DNA of 64,000 bases, from the NCBI GenBank assembly GCA_022841965.1, contig JALHQM010000001.1:67868-131867 (forward strand). Direction: 5' to 3'. The position numbers and the translations under genes were made by a program. Under the pieces are notes generated by a model. That model had not been told where the DNA came from, did no database searches, and saw only the letters and a list, made by a program, of their open reading frames with translations. Positions 16,102-25,599 of this stretch are shown one piece after another. This DNA comes from Hyphomicrobium sp. GTDB taxonomy: Bacteria; Pseudomonadota; Alphaproteobacteria; Rhizobiales; Hyphomicrobiaceae. Each line of letters opens with the position of its first letter. Position 1 is the stretch's first letter.

Positions 16102-17109
16102 TCACCCAGGCAATGGACAGCACGCCGTCTCGGGTTGAGGTGCGCATTCAAGAGGCCGATCGCCGGGAATATTTGTTGGACGGGCGAGCTTGGCGCTTTC
16201 GTGATGGATAAGTGCGGCGAGCGCTAGGGCCGTAAGCCGGGCCCGGGACTGGTCGGCACGAGAACTCAAGACGACGGGCGCTGACACACCGAGCACTATT
16301 CCGGCCGCAACCGCATCGGCAAGGTATTCCAGATTTTTCGCTAGAATGTTGCCGGAGACCAAATCAGGTACCAGCAGGATGTCGCATTGACCTGCAACCT
16401 TTGATGCAATGCCTTTTTCGTCTGCTGCACGGAGCGAGATCGCATTATCGAAGGCAAGGGGACCATCGATAACCGCGCCAGTGATTTGGCCACGCTGGCC
16501 CATCAGCGCCAGGCAGGCTGCGTCGATTGTAGAGGGGATCGCTGGATTGACCGTTTCGATGGCAGACAACGCAGCCACCCGTGGATTTTCGACGCCGAGC
16601 AAATGGCACAGTTCAATCGCGTTCTGAAGGATTTGCGCTTTGGCATTGACGTCCGGAGCGATGTTGATCGCGGCATCCGTGATGAAAAGCAGCTTTGAGT
16701 ACGAGGGGATATCACACAGGAAAACGTGGCTTACCCTCCGACCCGGAAGGCGGAGGCCACGTTCGGAGTCTAAGATTGCGTGCATCAAAGCATCGGTGTG
16801 AATTTGGCCCTTCATGAGTACGTCGGCCTTTTGGTCGCGCACAAGCTTGACTGCCGCGGCGGCCGCACTCTCGTCGCTCTTTGCTTCGATAACGTGATCC
16901 GCGCTAACGCGGAGCCCAACTGATGCGGCAAGGTCGCGGATGACACGGGAATCGCCAATAAGGGTTGGTTCGGTCAGGCCGAGATCTCCGGCATCGCGCA
17001 AGGTCTCGAGGACGACCTTCTGGGCCGCATTCACGACAGCGACTCGAATGGGCGCCAAACCTCTGCTCCTTTCAATGAGGTCATTGAACTTGCGTTGTTC
17101 AAGGGTCAT
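16102..17109 (-). CDS. pta: Phosphate acetyl/butyryltransferase
   Basis: 335 residues of the PTA/PTB family, interconverting acetyl-CoA and acetyl phosphate. Seen: ADVLMKGQIHTDALM, the FITDAAINIAPD segment and IVLGVSAPVVLSSRADQ. It lacks the N-terminal hydratase domain found in some alphaproteobacterial relatives annotated as bifunctional, and is the size of the short bacterial enzymes. The ATG overlaps the acetate kinase stop (ATGA), so the two are coupled into a substrate-level ATP-forming pathway. Butyryl specificity cannot be excluded. Confidence 0.9.
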   Translation of the reverse strand: MTLEQRKFNDLIERSRGLAPIRVAVVNAAQKVVLETLRDAGDLGLTEPTLIGDSRVIRDLAASVGLRVSADHVIEAKSDESAAAAAVKLVRDQKADVLMKGQIHTDALMHAILDSERGLRLPGRRVSHVFLCDIPSYSKLLFITDAAINIAPDVNAKAQILQNAIELCHLLGVENPRVAALSAIETVNPAIPSTIDAACLALMGQRGQITGAVIDGPLAFDNAISLRAADEKGIASKVAGQCDILLVPDLVSGNILAKNLEYLADAVAAGIVLGVSAPVVLSSRADQSRARLTALALAALIHHESAKLARPTNIPGDRPLECAPQPETACCPLPG

Positions 17110-18377
17110 GAGCGGCTCGCCTCCTGTCCGAGTGCTGGATTGGCACTGAGCCGCAAGACGTGTCGCGCGATCATGTGTTCCTCGTCCGAGACAAGTGTTT
17201 GTACGGTCACGGCAGCCCCATGTGCCGAGATCGTAGCAGCGTTTGCCTGATTTGCTGCGATGTCGATCCTGAGGCCGAGATAGGCGAGCCCTTGGCAGAT
17301 GTTCTCGCGTATTTCGGAAGCGTATGCGCCAATGCCACCCGTGAATACGAACCGGTCAATGCCCCCGAGAGACGCGGTAAGCGCCGCCAAGTGATGTCGC
17401 GCCCGATAGCAGAAAAGTTCGATCGCCTCCTTCGCTGGCGGGTCGTCACGGCGATTTAATAGTTCGCGCATATCGCTGGAAATACCGGAAACCCCGAGAA
17501 GTCCCGACTTTTTGTACAGCAGGTTCTGCACCGCGCCGGCATCCAGTCCCATTGCCGTCATAAGGTAGAGGACTGCGCCAGGATCAAGGTCACCGGACCT
17601 CGTCCCCATCATCAGGCCTGCAAGCGTGCTGAACCCCATTGTCGTCTCGACGCTCCGACCATTTCGGAGCGCACACATGGAAGCACCGTTTCCCAAATGC
17701 GCGACGATGATTCGCTCCTGCTCGACATTCACGCCCTGTTCGCGCAGTGTCCCGACGACGTACTCGTATGACAGGCCATGAAATCCGTACCTCCGAATTC
17801 CGCCATCTTGAATCGCGCGGGGTAACCCTGTGAGCCGCGCAAGCCGGGGTAGGGTGTGATGAAAGGCGGTGTCAAAACACGCGACTTGAAGAAGGCTTCC
17901 ATCAATCTCCCGTATGGCCGAGATTCCGGCAAGGTTATGAGGCTGATGCAGGGGAGCCAGCGGGATCAGCCGTTTCAATCTTGCCTCAAGCTCTCGTGTC
18001 ACGGGGAGCGGACAGTCGCAGTCTGATCCACCATGCACAACCCTATGGCCAACAGCGACAAGCGTTGGGGTAGCGGGTCGATTTTTTAGCGTGTTAAGCA
18101 GAAGGGCGAGCGCCTCGCGGTGGCTTGCGAGCGAAACTGGTGTTTCAACCAAGACCTTCCCAGTCGAGTCCTTCACACGCATTCGTCCCTGCGGCAGCCC
18201 GATACGTTCGAGGGCGCCTGAAAAGAGCCGCGGCATCTTACGTTCCGTCGCGAACAGGGCGAATTTGACGCTAGATGAACCGCTGTTGATCACCAGGATC
18301 GCGGTGCCGGATGACGAGGGCGTTTTCACTTTTTCTGTAGCTCTTTTGCTGTAGCTCTTTGTTGGTCGCAGCTTCAT
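17106..18377 (-). CDS. ackA: Acetate kinase
   Basis: About 423 residues; converts acetyl phosphate and ADP to acetate and ATP. ASKHA-fold motifs: ILVINSGSSSVKF, the catalytic ACFDTAFH, MMGTRSGDLDPG and FTGGIGAYASEIRE. The start is unclear: ATG at 18377 lacks a good ribosome site, and a GTG at 18329, nearer the usual family start, is possible. Between them lies a 12-bp direct repeat (18335-18346 and 18349-18360). It is coupled to pta downstream. Confidence 0.92.
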   Translation of the reverse strand: MKLRPTKSYSKRATEKVKTPSSSGTAILVINSGSSSVKFALFATERKMPRLFSGALERIGLPQGRMRVKDSTGKVLVETPVSLASHREALALLLNTLKNRPATPTLVAVGHRVVHGGSDCDCPLPVTRELEARLKRLIPLAPLHQPHNLAGISAIREIDGSLLQVACFDTAFHHTLPRLARLTGLPRAIQDGGIRRYGFHGLSYEYVVGTLREQGVNVEQERIIVAHLGNGASMCALRNGRSVETTMGFSTLAGLMMGTRSGDLDPGAVLYLMTAMGLDAGAVQNLLYKKSGLLGVSGISSDMRELLNRRDDPPAKEAIELFCYRARHHLAALTASLGGIDRFVFTGGIGAYASEIRENICQGLAYLGLRIDIAANQANAATISAHGAAVTVQTLVSDEEHMIARHVLRLSANPALGQEASRS

Positions 18378-18503
18378 CAACGTCAACGACCGCGCAAGCG
18401 GTAGAACCATTGCGACGCAACACGTTATGCTTGTCATGCCAGTTTAGTCCTGGTCAGAACCATCCAGAACGCGCGGTACTGCGGACTGAAAAGGCTAGGA
18501 TAC

Positions 18504-19088
18504 CTATCTTTGCCCTTTCATCTTCAGCCACTCCGTGAGCAAGCCGATTTCAGCTTCTTGAGCCTTAATGATGCTTTCGGCCATTTTTCGGGTTTCGGGA
18601 TCTTTGCCGAATGCGAGCGCCGTTCTTGCCATATCGATCGCGGCTTGATGATGCGGGATCATGCGTTTGACAAAGTCGACATCGGGGTCGCCGGTAAACG
18701 GCATTGTCATTTCCCGGGCCATCTTTGCAATAAGACTGTTGAATGCTTGGCTTGATGGCCCTGTGTCACCCTCTGGCTGAATGGCCATGCCGCCGCCTAT
18801 CATCTTGTTATGCATCTCCTGCATCATCTTCATCATGGGCATCTGATCCCCGCTCGTCATTCCTCCCGTTGCCCCGGTTCCTCCCATTCCTCCCATTTCA
18901 CCCATGTCTGCTATGCGATCCCCCACTCTACGTACTGTTTCCGACGGGCTCGATCGGTCAAGCTGGCCTGTTGGCGCCGCGGCCAGAGGGGGGCCGTCGT
19001 GCGAAGACGCAGCGGACACACCTTCTGTCGAAGCTAAAATCAGCCCAAAAATCACCGCTAAGGTTTCCGAACTTGCTCTTGTCGTCAT
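18504..19088 (-). CDS. Secreted DUF305 protein
   Basis: 194 residues from the ATG at 19088, with GGAGG 9 bases upstream. A signal peptide (SETLAVIFGLILASTEGVSA) is followed by a Gly/Met linker (MGEMGGMGGTGATGGM and MPMMKMMQEMHNKMIGGGM), then a complete DUF305 domain: DPDVDFVKRMIPHHQAAIDMA and KMAESIIKAQEAEIGLLTEWL. The Met-rich linker and His pair suggest periplasmic copper binding. It lies between two small metal-binding proteins and acetate kinase. Confidence 0.9.
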   Translation of the reverse strand: MTTRASSETLAVIFGLILASTEGVSAASSHDGPPLAAAPTGQLDRSSPSETVRRVGDRIADMGEMGGMGGTGATGGMTSGDQMPMMKMMQEMHNKMIGGGMAIQPEGDTGPSSQAFNSLIAKMAREMTMPFTGDPDVDFVKRMIPHHQAAIDMARTALAFGKDPETRKMAESIIKAQEAEIGLLTEWLKMKGQR

Positions 19089-19119
19089 GGCGCATGACCT
19101 CCAAATTTCTAACTCTCGT

Positions 19120-19314
19120 CTATTTTTGAACTTTTGAGCCACCGCAACAGCCGCCCGACTTCGCTGTGTCCTGGTGCTCATGGTTGGCGGATGCTGGAGC
19201 CTGTGGTTTTTGGCTGCCAACCGCCTTCTGGTCCTTGGCCTTCGTCTCGCCGCAGCAGCCGTGGCTCTTTTGGTCATTCGAAGTGTGTTCGTTTGGACTG
19301 GTGATCTTTGACAT
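19120..19314 (-). CDS. Small Cys-rich cytosolic metal-binding protein
   Basis: 64 residues; GAGGAG lies 7 bases before the ATG at 19314. Two CCG clusters (SHGCCGETK near residue 20 and SGGCCGGSK at the end) are joined by a polar Lys/Gln/His linker (ANHEHQD). There is no signal peptide. This layout, short with paired CCG motifs, suggests a copper or other soft-metal buffer. No family name is certain. Confidence 0.75.
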   Translation of the reverse strand: MSKITSPNEHTSNDQKSHGCCGETKAKDQKAVGSQKPQAPASANHEHQDTAKSGGCCGGSKVQK

Positions 19315-19360
19315 ATCAACTCTCCTCGTGTTCTGGTTCTGCGCTTCAATAGAGTTAAGA

Positions 19361-19621
19361 TCAGCAACCGTGGCGGTTATCTGTGCTTTGATGGGTACCA
19401 GTGGAGGGCACGTTCGTGTGTAACGAATGAGTGGTCGCTCCCGCGACCGGAGATAGCATCGTTGTTGTGACCTGGGGCGGTTTGGTATCGCGGCTTTCGG
19501 TGCTGCCAGAGTGGCGGCGGTGTCGGCTTCCATGCCCATGCCCGCCGTGTCCGAACCAATGCAGTGCAACGAACCCGATCAGAATAGCGATCCAGAGCCA
19601 ATTACTTGCAAGCCATTCCAT
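19361..19621 (-). CDS. Small DUF2933-like membrane protein with His-rich stretch
   Basis: 86 residues from ATG at 19621, with AGAGGA upstream. One N-terminal helix (WLASNWLWIAILIGFVALHWF) is followed by GHGGHGHGSRHRRH and a low-complexity Thr/Ser tail. It resembles the second helix and tail of DUF2933 proteins. It probably sits in the inner membrane with the His cluster binding metal. Confidence 0.7.
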   Translation of the reverse strand: MEWLASNWLWIAILIGFVALHWFGHGGHGHGSRHRRHSGSTESRDTKPPQVTTTMLSPVAGATTHSLHTNVPSTGTHQSTDNRHGC

Positions 19622-19652
19622 CTTCGTGTTCCTCTTCCGAAAAAGTAAAATG

Positions 19653-20906
19653 TCACTCGGCTGCAATCGGCAAGTCCTGCTGGCAACCCTCTTTGGATCT
19701 AAGTTCAACTTCACGTTGGCCGATGTAGTCGCGGGTCAACGGAACAGCGTCCTGCCGTTTGGCAATCTGGATCTGAAAGACCATCAGGCCCGAGTACCGG
19801 AACGCGCTTTCGCACGCCGCCAAGTAAAACTCCCACATGCGGCAGAAGCGGTCGTCGTAAAGCCCCTTCGCCTCATCGCGCCGCGCGATAAAGCGCTCCC
19901 GCCACGCTCGCAGAGTGTCTGCGTAATGGAGGCGCAGAATCTCGACATCGGTGACCACCAGCCCCGCCCGCTCGATTGCAGGGAAGACTTCGGAAAGTGC
20001 CGGCGCATAACCGCCCGGGAATATGTACTTGGCCATCCAGGGATTGGTCGCGCCAGGGCCGTCCATCCGCCCTATCGAGTGGAGTAACATCACTCCGTCG
20101 TTGGCCAGAAGTTGCGCGGCCTTATCGAAGAAGGCACAGTAATAATTAACTCCAACATGCTCGAACATGCCAACAGATACGATTCGATCAAATGGTTCCG
20201 AAACCGACCGATAGTCTTGCAAACGGAACTTGACTCGCCCCCCGAGATCTTCCTGCTGTGCGCGTTGTCGCGCGACGCTGATTTGCTCTTTGGAGAGGGT
20301 AATGCCGGTGACTTCCGCTCCGCACGACTTGGCCAGATAAAGCGCCAGTCCGCCCCACCCCGAACCAATATCAAGAACGTGCTGGCCAGGTCTGATGAGA
20401 AGCTTTGCAGCGATGTGACGCTTCTTCGCAAGTTGCGCCTCGTCAAGACTAAGACCGGGCTCATCGAAGTATGCGCAAGAATACTGGCGGTCGGAATCCA
20501 GGAAAAGATCATACAGGCGGCCATCGAGATCATAGTGGTGGGCGACGTTTCGCGTCGCACTTATCGAGCTGTTTCTTTGCTGAAATGATCGCACCGCAGT
20601 ACGGAGTCTGGTCAACGCCTTTGCAATCCCGGGAGGCTCCTGCAGGCCCAAGTTGCGAGATACGAGCGCCAGCACGTCATAAATTGAGCCGCGCGTGACG
20701 AGGAGACGTCCATCCGTGAAGAGTTCGCCGAACGCAAGCGATGGATTTATAACCAGCTGACGTTCGACGGCCGGGTCCGCAAAGCGAATCCCGACGCGAG
20801 CGCCGGTTCCGTCGCCAAATGCAAACTGTTGCCCTGTCGCGGTCTCGACGTCGAGCGCACCTTCTCTCACAATCCTATGCAAAAATGTGCGCAGCACCGT
20901 AAGCAT
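19653..20906 (-). CDS. cfa: Cyclopropane-fatty-acyl-phospholipid synthase
   Basis: 417 residues. It transfers a methylene group from S-adenosylmethionine to unsaturated acyl chains of membrane phospholipids. The SAM site VLDIGSGWGGLALYLAK is clear, followed by GITLSKEQ, RIVSVGMFEHVG and the C-terminal WEFYLAACESAFR. Start: ATG at 20906 with GGAGAG just upstream, placing it 1 base after the DUF3141 stop. Cyclopropanation stabilises membranes under acid, metal or stationary stress, which fits the neighbourhood. Confidence 0.93.
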   Translation of the reverse strand: MLTVLRTFLHRIVREGALDVETATGQQFAFGDGTGARVGIRFADPAVERQLVINPSLAFGELFTDGRLLVTRGSIYDVLALVSRNLGLQEPPGIAKALTRLRTAVRSFQQRNSSISATRNVAHHYDLDGRLYDLFLDSDRQYSCAYFDEPGLSLDEAQLAKKRHIAAKLLIRPGQHVLDIGSGWGGLALYLAKSCGAEVTGITLSKEQISVARQRAQQEDLGGRVKFRLQDYRSVSEPFDRIVSVGMFEHVGVNYYCAFFDKAAQLLANDGVMLLHSIGRMDGPGATNPWMAKYIFPGGYAPALSEVFPAIERAGLVVTDVEILRLHYADTLRAWRERFIARRDEAKGLYDDRFCRMWEFYLAACESAFRYSGLMVFQIQIAKRQDAVPLTRDYIGQREVELRSKEGCQQDLPIAAE

Positions 20907-20907
20907 T

Positions 20908-22731
20908 CTACTCTCCGTACATGTTCGTGAAAGCTCGTTCCTGCGCCGCATCACGCAGCTTCCGCGCTGATTCCCAGAAACCGGAAATTTCGGCAATCAA
21001 CTTGCGCTCCTGTGCCATCAGCGGGTGATCATCGCGAATGGCGTGCCGGTCCTTGCTGACGGCATCAGCGAGTACGGCGAAGGCGCCCATCCAGGGCACG
21101 AAGCGCTCCGACCAGAGATAGGTTTTCGTGCGCATCGGATGCAACCATTGCATCGCTTCTGAAAGCCAAGGGTTGGCGATCGCCTTGACCCAAGGGCTCA
21201 CGAATGAGCGATAGATGGCTTCGTTAAACTCAGAGACCTTCTGGACCCGCTGGAAGGCGGCGCGCGGATAGTCGAAATGCAAGTCCTCGACGTTGCGTGG
21301 TTCGAAGCGCACTGAATACTGATCCCGTTCGCACTCCGGATTACCCGTCGGATTGTCGATTTTCATTTCGTAGAGACCTGGCACAAGCGCCTCGATCTCT
21401 TGCAGGTTCTCGATAATCGCCCGGTGTTCAAAACGCGCAACGCTGGCCGAAACAAAGATCCCCAGATGTCCGATATGGGGATTGGTTAAATAGACGATGC
21501 GTTGCCCCGCCTTCTTGAGAGCTTCGGTGCTTTTGTAGATGGCCGGAACCCAACCAAGCGCTTGGTGTGGTGGTGTGATGTTGTCGCCATAGGAGGCAAA
21601 TATAATAAGGGGACAAGTTATTTTTTTGAGATCGATAGTGCAGTGCTCATCTATCCGGATTTCACCTTGTTCGAGCCTGTTGCCCACGAACAGATCCTCG
21701 ACGATAGAGACGATCTCTTCGCCGGAAAGCCGGTAAAAACCATTCCACCAGCGTTCGAAATCCAGGAACCGATCACTTTCGCTATCGATTTTGGTGAACA
21801 GGTTTGCGTATTTGTCCCAGACGGCATTGCCGGGCTTGAGGGTTTCAAAGTTTTGAACGAGCCAAGCGCCGTCAAAGCGGTTTCTGTTTAGATCCGCCAA
21901 GAAATGCGTCAGCCAAACGCCGCCGACGAACCCACCCATGAGCCGCAGTGGGTTTGCCCCAGGTTCGCCCTCCCAATAAGAGAGTGGCGAGCCGTTCAAG
22001 ACCGTCGGCCCGATTTTGTCAGGGCAATGAGCCGCTAGGAGTGTTGCTGCCCAGCCGGCTTGACAGTTGCCATAGAGCACTGGCGCTCTTCCGCTATGTC
22101 GCGCAGCTACCGCTTCCGCGAAGCGCCGCAGGGCTGCGAGGACGTCGACAAGCGTTTGATGTGGGCAGGGCTCGGGGAAAAAGACGACGAAATAGACAGG
22201 ATGGCCCGTGTGAAGTGCGACGCCCACTTCCGAATCGCGCTTAAACCCGCCGATACCCGGGCCATGTCCCGCTCGCGGATCAAGCACAATGACAGGCGGC
22301 TTGTTTAAGTCGACGCAGTCGTCCCAGCAATCCTCACCAACTTCAGTGATCCGCAGAAGCGCGTAGTTCGCCGGGCGCTCGAAGAGACGCGCATCGAGCA
22401 GCATTTCGTACTTGAAGTTGAGAAGGGGCGGCAGTCCTGCATCTTCGTGTTCAAGCATGTTGTTCGCGCGGCGGCGCAAGGTATCGAAGAACAGTATCGT
22501 TCGCTCGAGAACGTCTCTTTGATACTCAAATACTTCGAAGGGTGACGGGAGAGTGAGAGTCGACGATGACGGGTCTGGAACCGATTTTTCGTTGCTCGGG
22601 CGTTGCTTGGGTTGTTCCGCTTGCTGCGAAACCTTGGCCGTCGGACGCGGTGGAACCAATAGTGGAGCGGTCGCTCGGCCGCCTCCAGTAAGCGGATTGG
22701 TCGACACAGATGTCTTCCTTACGACGGTCAT
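20908..22731 (-). CDS. DUF3141 alpha/beta-hydrolase-like protein (PhaC-related)
   Basis: 607 residues from ATG at 22731, with GGAG 9 bases upstream. The middle has an alpha/beta-hydrolase core related to polyhydroxyalkanoate synthases: VYFVVFFPEP, LYGNCQAGWAATLLAAH (GNCQAG in place of the lipase-like GxCxG box) and later PLIIFASYGDNITPPHQALGW and NPHIGHLGIF for the Asp and His. The family often sits with pta, ackA and fabI. The reaction is not known. It heads a minus-strand run into cfa, preceded by an FNR/FixK-like box. Confidence 0.85.
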   Translation of the reverse strand: MTVVRKTSVSTNPLTGGGRATAPLLVPPRPTAKVSQQAEQPKQRPSNEKSVPDPSSSTLTLPSPFEVFEYQRDVLERTILFFDTLRRRANNMLEHEDAGLPPLLNFKYEMLLDARLFERPANYALLRITEVGEDCWDDCVDLNKPPVIVLDPRAGHGPGIGGFKRDSEVGVALHTGHPVYFVVFFPEPCPHQTLVDVLAALRRFAEAVAARHSGRAPVLYGNCQAGWAATLLAAHCPDKIGPTVLNGSPLSYWEGEPGANPLRLMGGFVGGVWLTHFLADLNRNRFDGAWLVQNFETLKPGNAVWDKYANLFTKIDSESDRFLDFERWWNGFYRLSGEEIVSIVEDLFVGNRLEQGEIRIDEHCTIDLKKITCPLIIFASYGDNITPPHQALGWVPAIYKSTEALKKAGQRIVYLTNPHIGHLGIFVSASVARFEHRAIIENLQEIEALVPGLYEMKIDNPTGNPECERDQYSVRFEPRNVEDLHFDYPRAAFQRVQKVSEFNEAIYRSFVSPWVKAIANPWLSEAMQWLHPMRTKTYLWSERFVPWMGAFAVLADAVSKDRHAIRDDHPLMAQERKLIAEISGFWESARKLRDAAQERAFTNMYGE

Positions 22732-22785
22732 TGCAGAGGTCTCCAAGCATTAACTTCAAAGTGAGCGCCGGGCCGTTGCCTGCAC

Positions 22786-22843
22786 TTGATCTAGGTCACT
22801 CAGACCGGTCTGATAATCCCTCTAATTGGTAACGGCTTGTAAC
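22786..22843 (-). promoter_or_regulatory. FNR/FixK-like box plus phased GTAAC repeat upstream of the DUF3141 gene
   Basis: TTGATctagGTCAC (22786-22799) matches an FNR/FixK/Dnr-type site, centred about 61 bases before the DUF3141 start. GTAAC occurs at 22829-22833 and 22839-22843, exactly 10 bases apart. The same pair of elements at the same spacing precedes the P-type ATPase gene at 29685-29741. Confidence 0.55.
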
Positions 22844-22938
22844 AGCTGAAGTGCCTGTGGTGCCTGCTCGGGGCCATTGTGCGATGCTGGAGTTTCCAAT
22901 CACTGGAAGGTCAAGAGAAATTTGAGGTTCCGAAGGCG

Positions 22939-23340
22939 ATGCGCATAGGCGAGGCAGCTCTGTTATCTGGGGTTTCGGCGAAGCTGATCCGATACTACGA
23001 GAACGAAGGCTTATTGAGCCCGGCAGGGCGCGATAAAAATGGATACCGGGATTTTGATGATCGCAACGTGTACGAGCTTCGCTTTATCAAACGCGCTCGC
23101 GCCCTCGGATTTCCGATCAAGCAAATCGCCGAGTTACTCAGCCTTTGGCGCGACACGAGGCGACCCAGCCGCAAGGTACGCGCGCTCGCTGAGAATCATA
23201 GGCAGGCGATCGCCTCTCGAATGGAGGCACATCGGGAGATTATCGACGTGCTCACGCGATTGATAGAGTCCTGTCGTGGCGACGACCGCCCTGAGTGCCC
23301 AATCTTGGAGGAGTTCGGAACAAGACGGATGCATCGATAA
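22939..23340 (+). CDS. MerR-family copper-responsive regulator (CueR-like)
   Basis: 133 residues. The N-terminal winged helix has MRIGEAALLSGVSAKLIRYYENEGLL, then a long dimerisation helix. Near the end Cys112 and Cys120 (SCRGDDRPECP) are spaced as in CueR, where they hold Cu(I); a Ser77-equivalent that excludes divalent ions can be placed at the helix (PSRKV). A GAAGGCG ribosome site precedes the ATG. It is divergent from the DUF3141/cfa run. It probably activates copper genes by distorting a 19-bp-spacer promoter; its targets here are not certain. Confidence 0.88.
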   Translation: MRIGEAALLSGVSAKLIRYYENEGLLSPAGRDKNGYRDFDDRNVYELRFIKRARALGFPIKQIAELLSLWRDTRRPSRKVRALAENHRQAIASRMEAHREIIDVLTRLIESCRGDDRPECPILEEFGTRRMHR

Positions 23341-23509
23341 TTAGAACAGGCCTTGTGACGCCCTTAGGGCCGTTTTACTATTCCAATCGCTCGCCGGGCT
23401 GAAACATCGACGGGTTTAAGGATAAGCAGAGTTTGATGACTTCAAATCGGGGAGGGCGACTAAATGGCGGTGAACGCCAAGCAGTGTGACCGTAAGCGGT
23501 TTCGAACTG

Positions 23510-24190
23510 TCAGATAGAGGCATTCGCGCTCAGAGCCGGGTCCGGCTCACTTAATATCATGTAAATAATATAGAGCGACATCAATGCTCCGCCAAAACAG
23601 AAGACAGATATGTAAGCAAACTGAAAAAAAAGGTATGTCGTCGCTGCGACGAAAGAGATCAAGATACCAAAAATCTGAGCACGCCGGTTCGACGACGTCA
23701 GAAGCGGGGCGATTATGACGAAGAGGTAAATCATGTAAGTATATTCTCGCTGCATAATGTAGTCAAAAAGTACCGTTCCCTGATAGCTGATCGAATTGGA
23801 AAGGAATTTGGTAACCAGCCAGCCGTCGTGTGCAAAATAGGGAAAATACTGCATCGCGCCGACTATGCCGCCGAGTATTGCGAACAACAGATAGACGTGG
23901 CGCCGTCGGCAAGGTTCAAGAAAATAGACGGAGAATGGTACCCAGATCGGCCACGCGAGCCAGGAAAAAAACATATAGGCCAGAGAATACCGTTCGACCA
24001 TTGCGGCGCTTGACACTGCGCCACCAGTCCACACGAGGCCCTCGAATAACTGCTGAAAACCGAAGAGCATCGGCAACGTTGCGAGTGGGACCAAGTTGCG
24101 ATTTGTCTTGTAAGCCTTCCGGACCGCGAAGCTACCCATGGATAGAAGCGCGGCTGCGGCTGTAAAACTCGCTTCTGCCGAAAAGCACAT
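23510..24190 (-). CDS. DUF6629 membrane protein
   Basis: 226 residues with about seven helices. It begins MCFSAEASF, the signature start of this family, and has the conserved FGFQQLFEGLVW segment. Function unknown. It follows PPK2 on the same strand and is probably the end of the ATPase-thiolase-PPK2 run. Confidence 0.8.
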   Translation of the reverse strand: MCFSAEASFTAAAALLSMGSFAVRKAYKTNRNLVPLATLPMLFGFQQLFEGLVWTGGAVSSAAMVERYSLAYMFFSWLAWPIWVPFSVYFLEPCRRRHVYLLFAILGGIVGAMQYFPYFAHDGWLVTKFLSNSISYQGTVLFDYIMQREYTYMIYLFVIIAPLLTSSNRRAQIFGILISFVAATTYLFFQFAYISVFCFGGALMSLYIIYMILSEPDPALSANASI

Positions 24191-24260
24191 CAGAACTTGC
24201 CTTACAGTTTGTTTTTCATATGAGCGGCGGTTCGCGTTCGAATCTAAATTTTGCGGCTGC

Positions 24261-25037
24261 TCACTCTGCGATCATGCCGTTCTTAAGGTTGCTCTCGTTG
24301 AAGGGAAATACGAGTTTGGTATCAGGTATTTCGCTATGCCGGCTCTTGCCGTGGAATTCGCATCGTGAAAGCAGGTCGCGAATGACATTAAGCCGTGCTA
24401 GTCGTTTGTCGTCGGCGCGCACGATAATCCAGGGAGATAATATACCGTGGGTTCTCACTAGCATCGCATTGCGTGCTTCCGAATAGTGTTCCCAATGCTT
24501 CGGCGCCTTTGCGTCGATAGGGCTCAACTTCCACTGCCGCAGCGGATCCTTGCGCCGGCGCCTTAAACGCCGCGTTTGTTCTTCGCGGCTGATATCGAGG
24601 TAGTACTTGAGGATCGTGAATCCGCAATGGACCAGCATCTGTTCAAACATTGGCACTGTTTTCATGAACTCCTCGTATTCGTGCTCTGTGCAGTATCCCA
24701 TCACGCGTTCAACACCGGCTCGATTGTACCAGCTGCGATTGAAAAGAACGATTTCTCCGGCGATCGGCAGATGCTCGACATAGCGCTGAAAATACCAAGC
24801 TTTGCGGTCGCGGTCGGAGGGTACACCTAGCGCAACAACGCGGGTTTCACGCGGGCTCAGATGCTCGACGATACGCTTGATCGTTCCGTCCTTACCGGCG
24901 GCGTCGCGTCCCTCGAAGATCAAGACGACTTTCTTGCCGTTTTTGATGACGTGTTTTTGGAACTTCACGAGTTCTATCTGAGCGTTGTGGAATGCCGCTT
25001 CGTAGTCGTCCACGCGGTCAGTGGGCGCCCTGTTCAT
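24261..25037 (-). CDS. ppk2: Polyphosphate kinase 2
   Basis: 258 residues of the PPK2 family, which phosphorylates nucleoside di- or monophosphates from polyphosphate. Walker A is FEGRDAAGKDGTIKRI; the lid and Walker B parts include LFNRSWYNRAGVERVMG and HCGFTILKYYLDISREEQTRR. The length matches single-domain, class I-type enzymes. Together with acetate kinase it would supply ATP or GTP when respiration is limited; polyphosphate also binds metals. The substrate preference cannot be read. Confidence 0.92.
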   Translation of the reverse strand: MNRAPTDRVDDYEAAFHNAQIELVKFQKHVIKNGKKVVLIFEGRDAAGKDGTIKRIVEHLSPRETRVVALGVPSDRDRKAWYFQRYVEHLPIAGEIVLFNRSWYNRAGVERVMGYCTEHEYEEFMKTVPMFEQMLVHCGFTILKYYLDISREEQTRRLRRRRKDPLRQWKLSPIDAKAPKHWEHYSEARNAMLVRTHGILSPWIIVRADDKRLARLNVIRDLLSRCEFHGKSRHSEIPDTKLVFPFNESNLKNGMIAE

Positions 25038-25091
25038 TGTCTTAAACTCCGATCGTTCGATAGCAGACGGGAGAGACGACTACCCCACATT

Positions 25092-25577
25092 CTACCTAGG
25101 TCTGTGCTCGTAGGGAAAACTGAGAGTGATGACTTTGGCGGCGCCTTGGCGGCTGATGGTTAGAACGATCGTGTAGGGACCAGGACCGGCGAAGGTGAAA
25201 TAACCGCCGTAAGTCTGCGTACCCTCGATCGACATCAGGTCCAGTCTCTGCTTGCCACCTGTCTTACCTCGTGCTGAAACTTGCCCGGTCACGATGGCGT
25301 CTGTAATCCGTTCGCCCGACATGGCGTCAAAGATTGCAGCCACGAGATGGTACTGATTGGCCCCCTCCGGTACGCTGCCGTGCATCGGGCCCTCAGGCCC
25401 AGTAGGCTTGTGGTCTTTGGTGATCTGTGCGGGGACGATACCGAGGTACGCCTCGACACCCGATGCCTTTTGGTACAATGCATCGCCCGCAGCGTTGGCA
25501 GGTTTGTGGACGTGGGCTGCGGCCAGCAACGCTACAACAAGAAGGGGAAGAAACCGTTTCATCAGCCTGAGGCGCAT
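25092..25577 (-). CDS. Secreted beta-sandwich-type protein, unknown
   Basis: 161 residues (155 if the second Met is used). A signal peptide (LPLLVVALLAAAHVHKPANA) precedes a soluble domain with MHGSVPEGANQYHLVAAIFDAMSGERITDAIVTGQV and GYFTFAGPGPYTIVLTI. This alternation, with a final IxLxF strand, resembles the FixH/YtkA-like or CopC-like Ig folds that bind metal or modulate membrane proteins. It lies between thiolase and PPK2. Confidence 0.7.
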   Translation of the reverse strand: MRLRLMKRFLPLLVVALLAAAHVHKPANAAGDALYQKASGVEAYLGIVPAQITKDHKPTGPEGPMHGSVPEGANQYHLVAAIFDAMSGERITDAIVTGQVSARGKTGGKQRLDLMSIEGTQTYGGYFTFAGPGPYTIVLTISRQGAAKVITLSFPYEHRPR

Positions 25578-25599
25578 TTCATTGTCCTGGTGATACGAG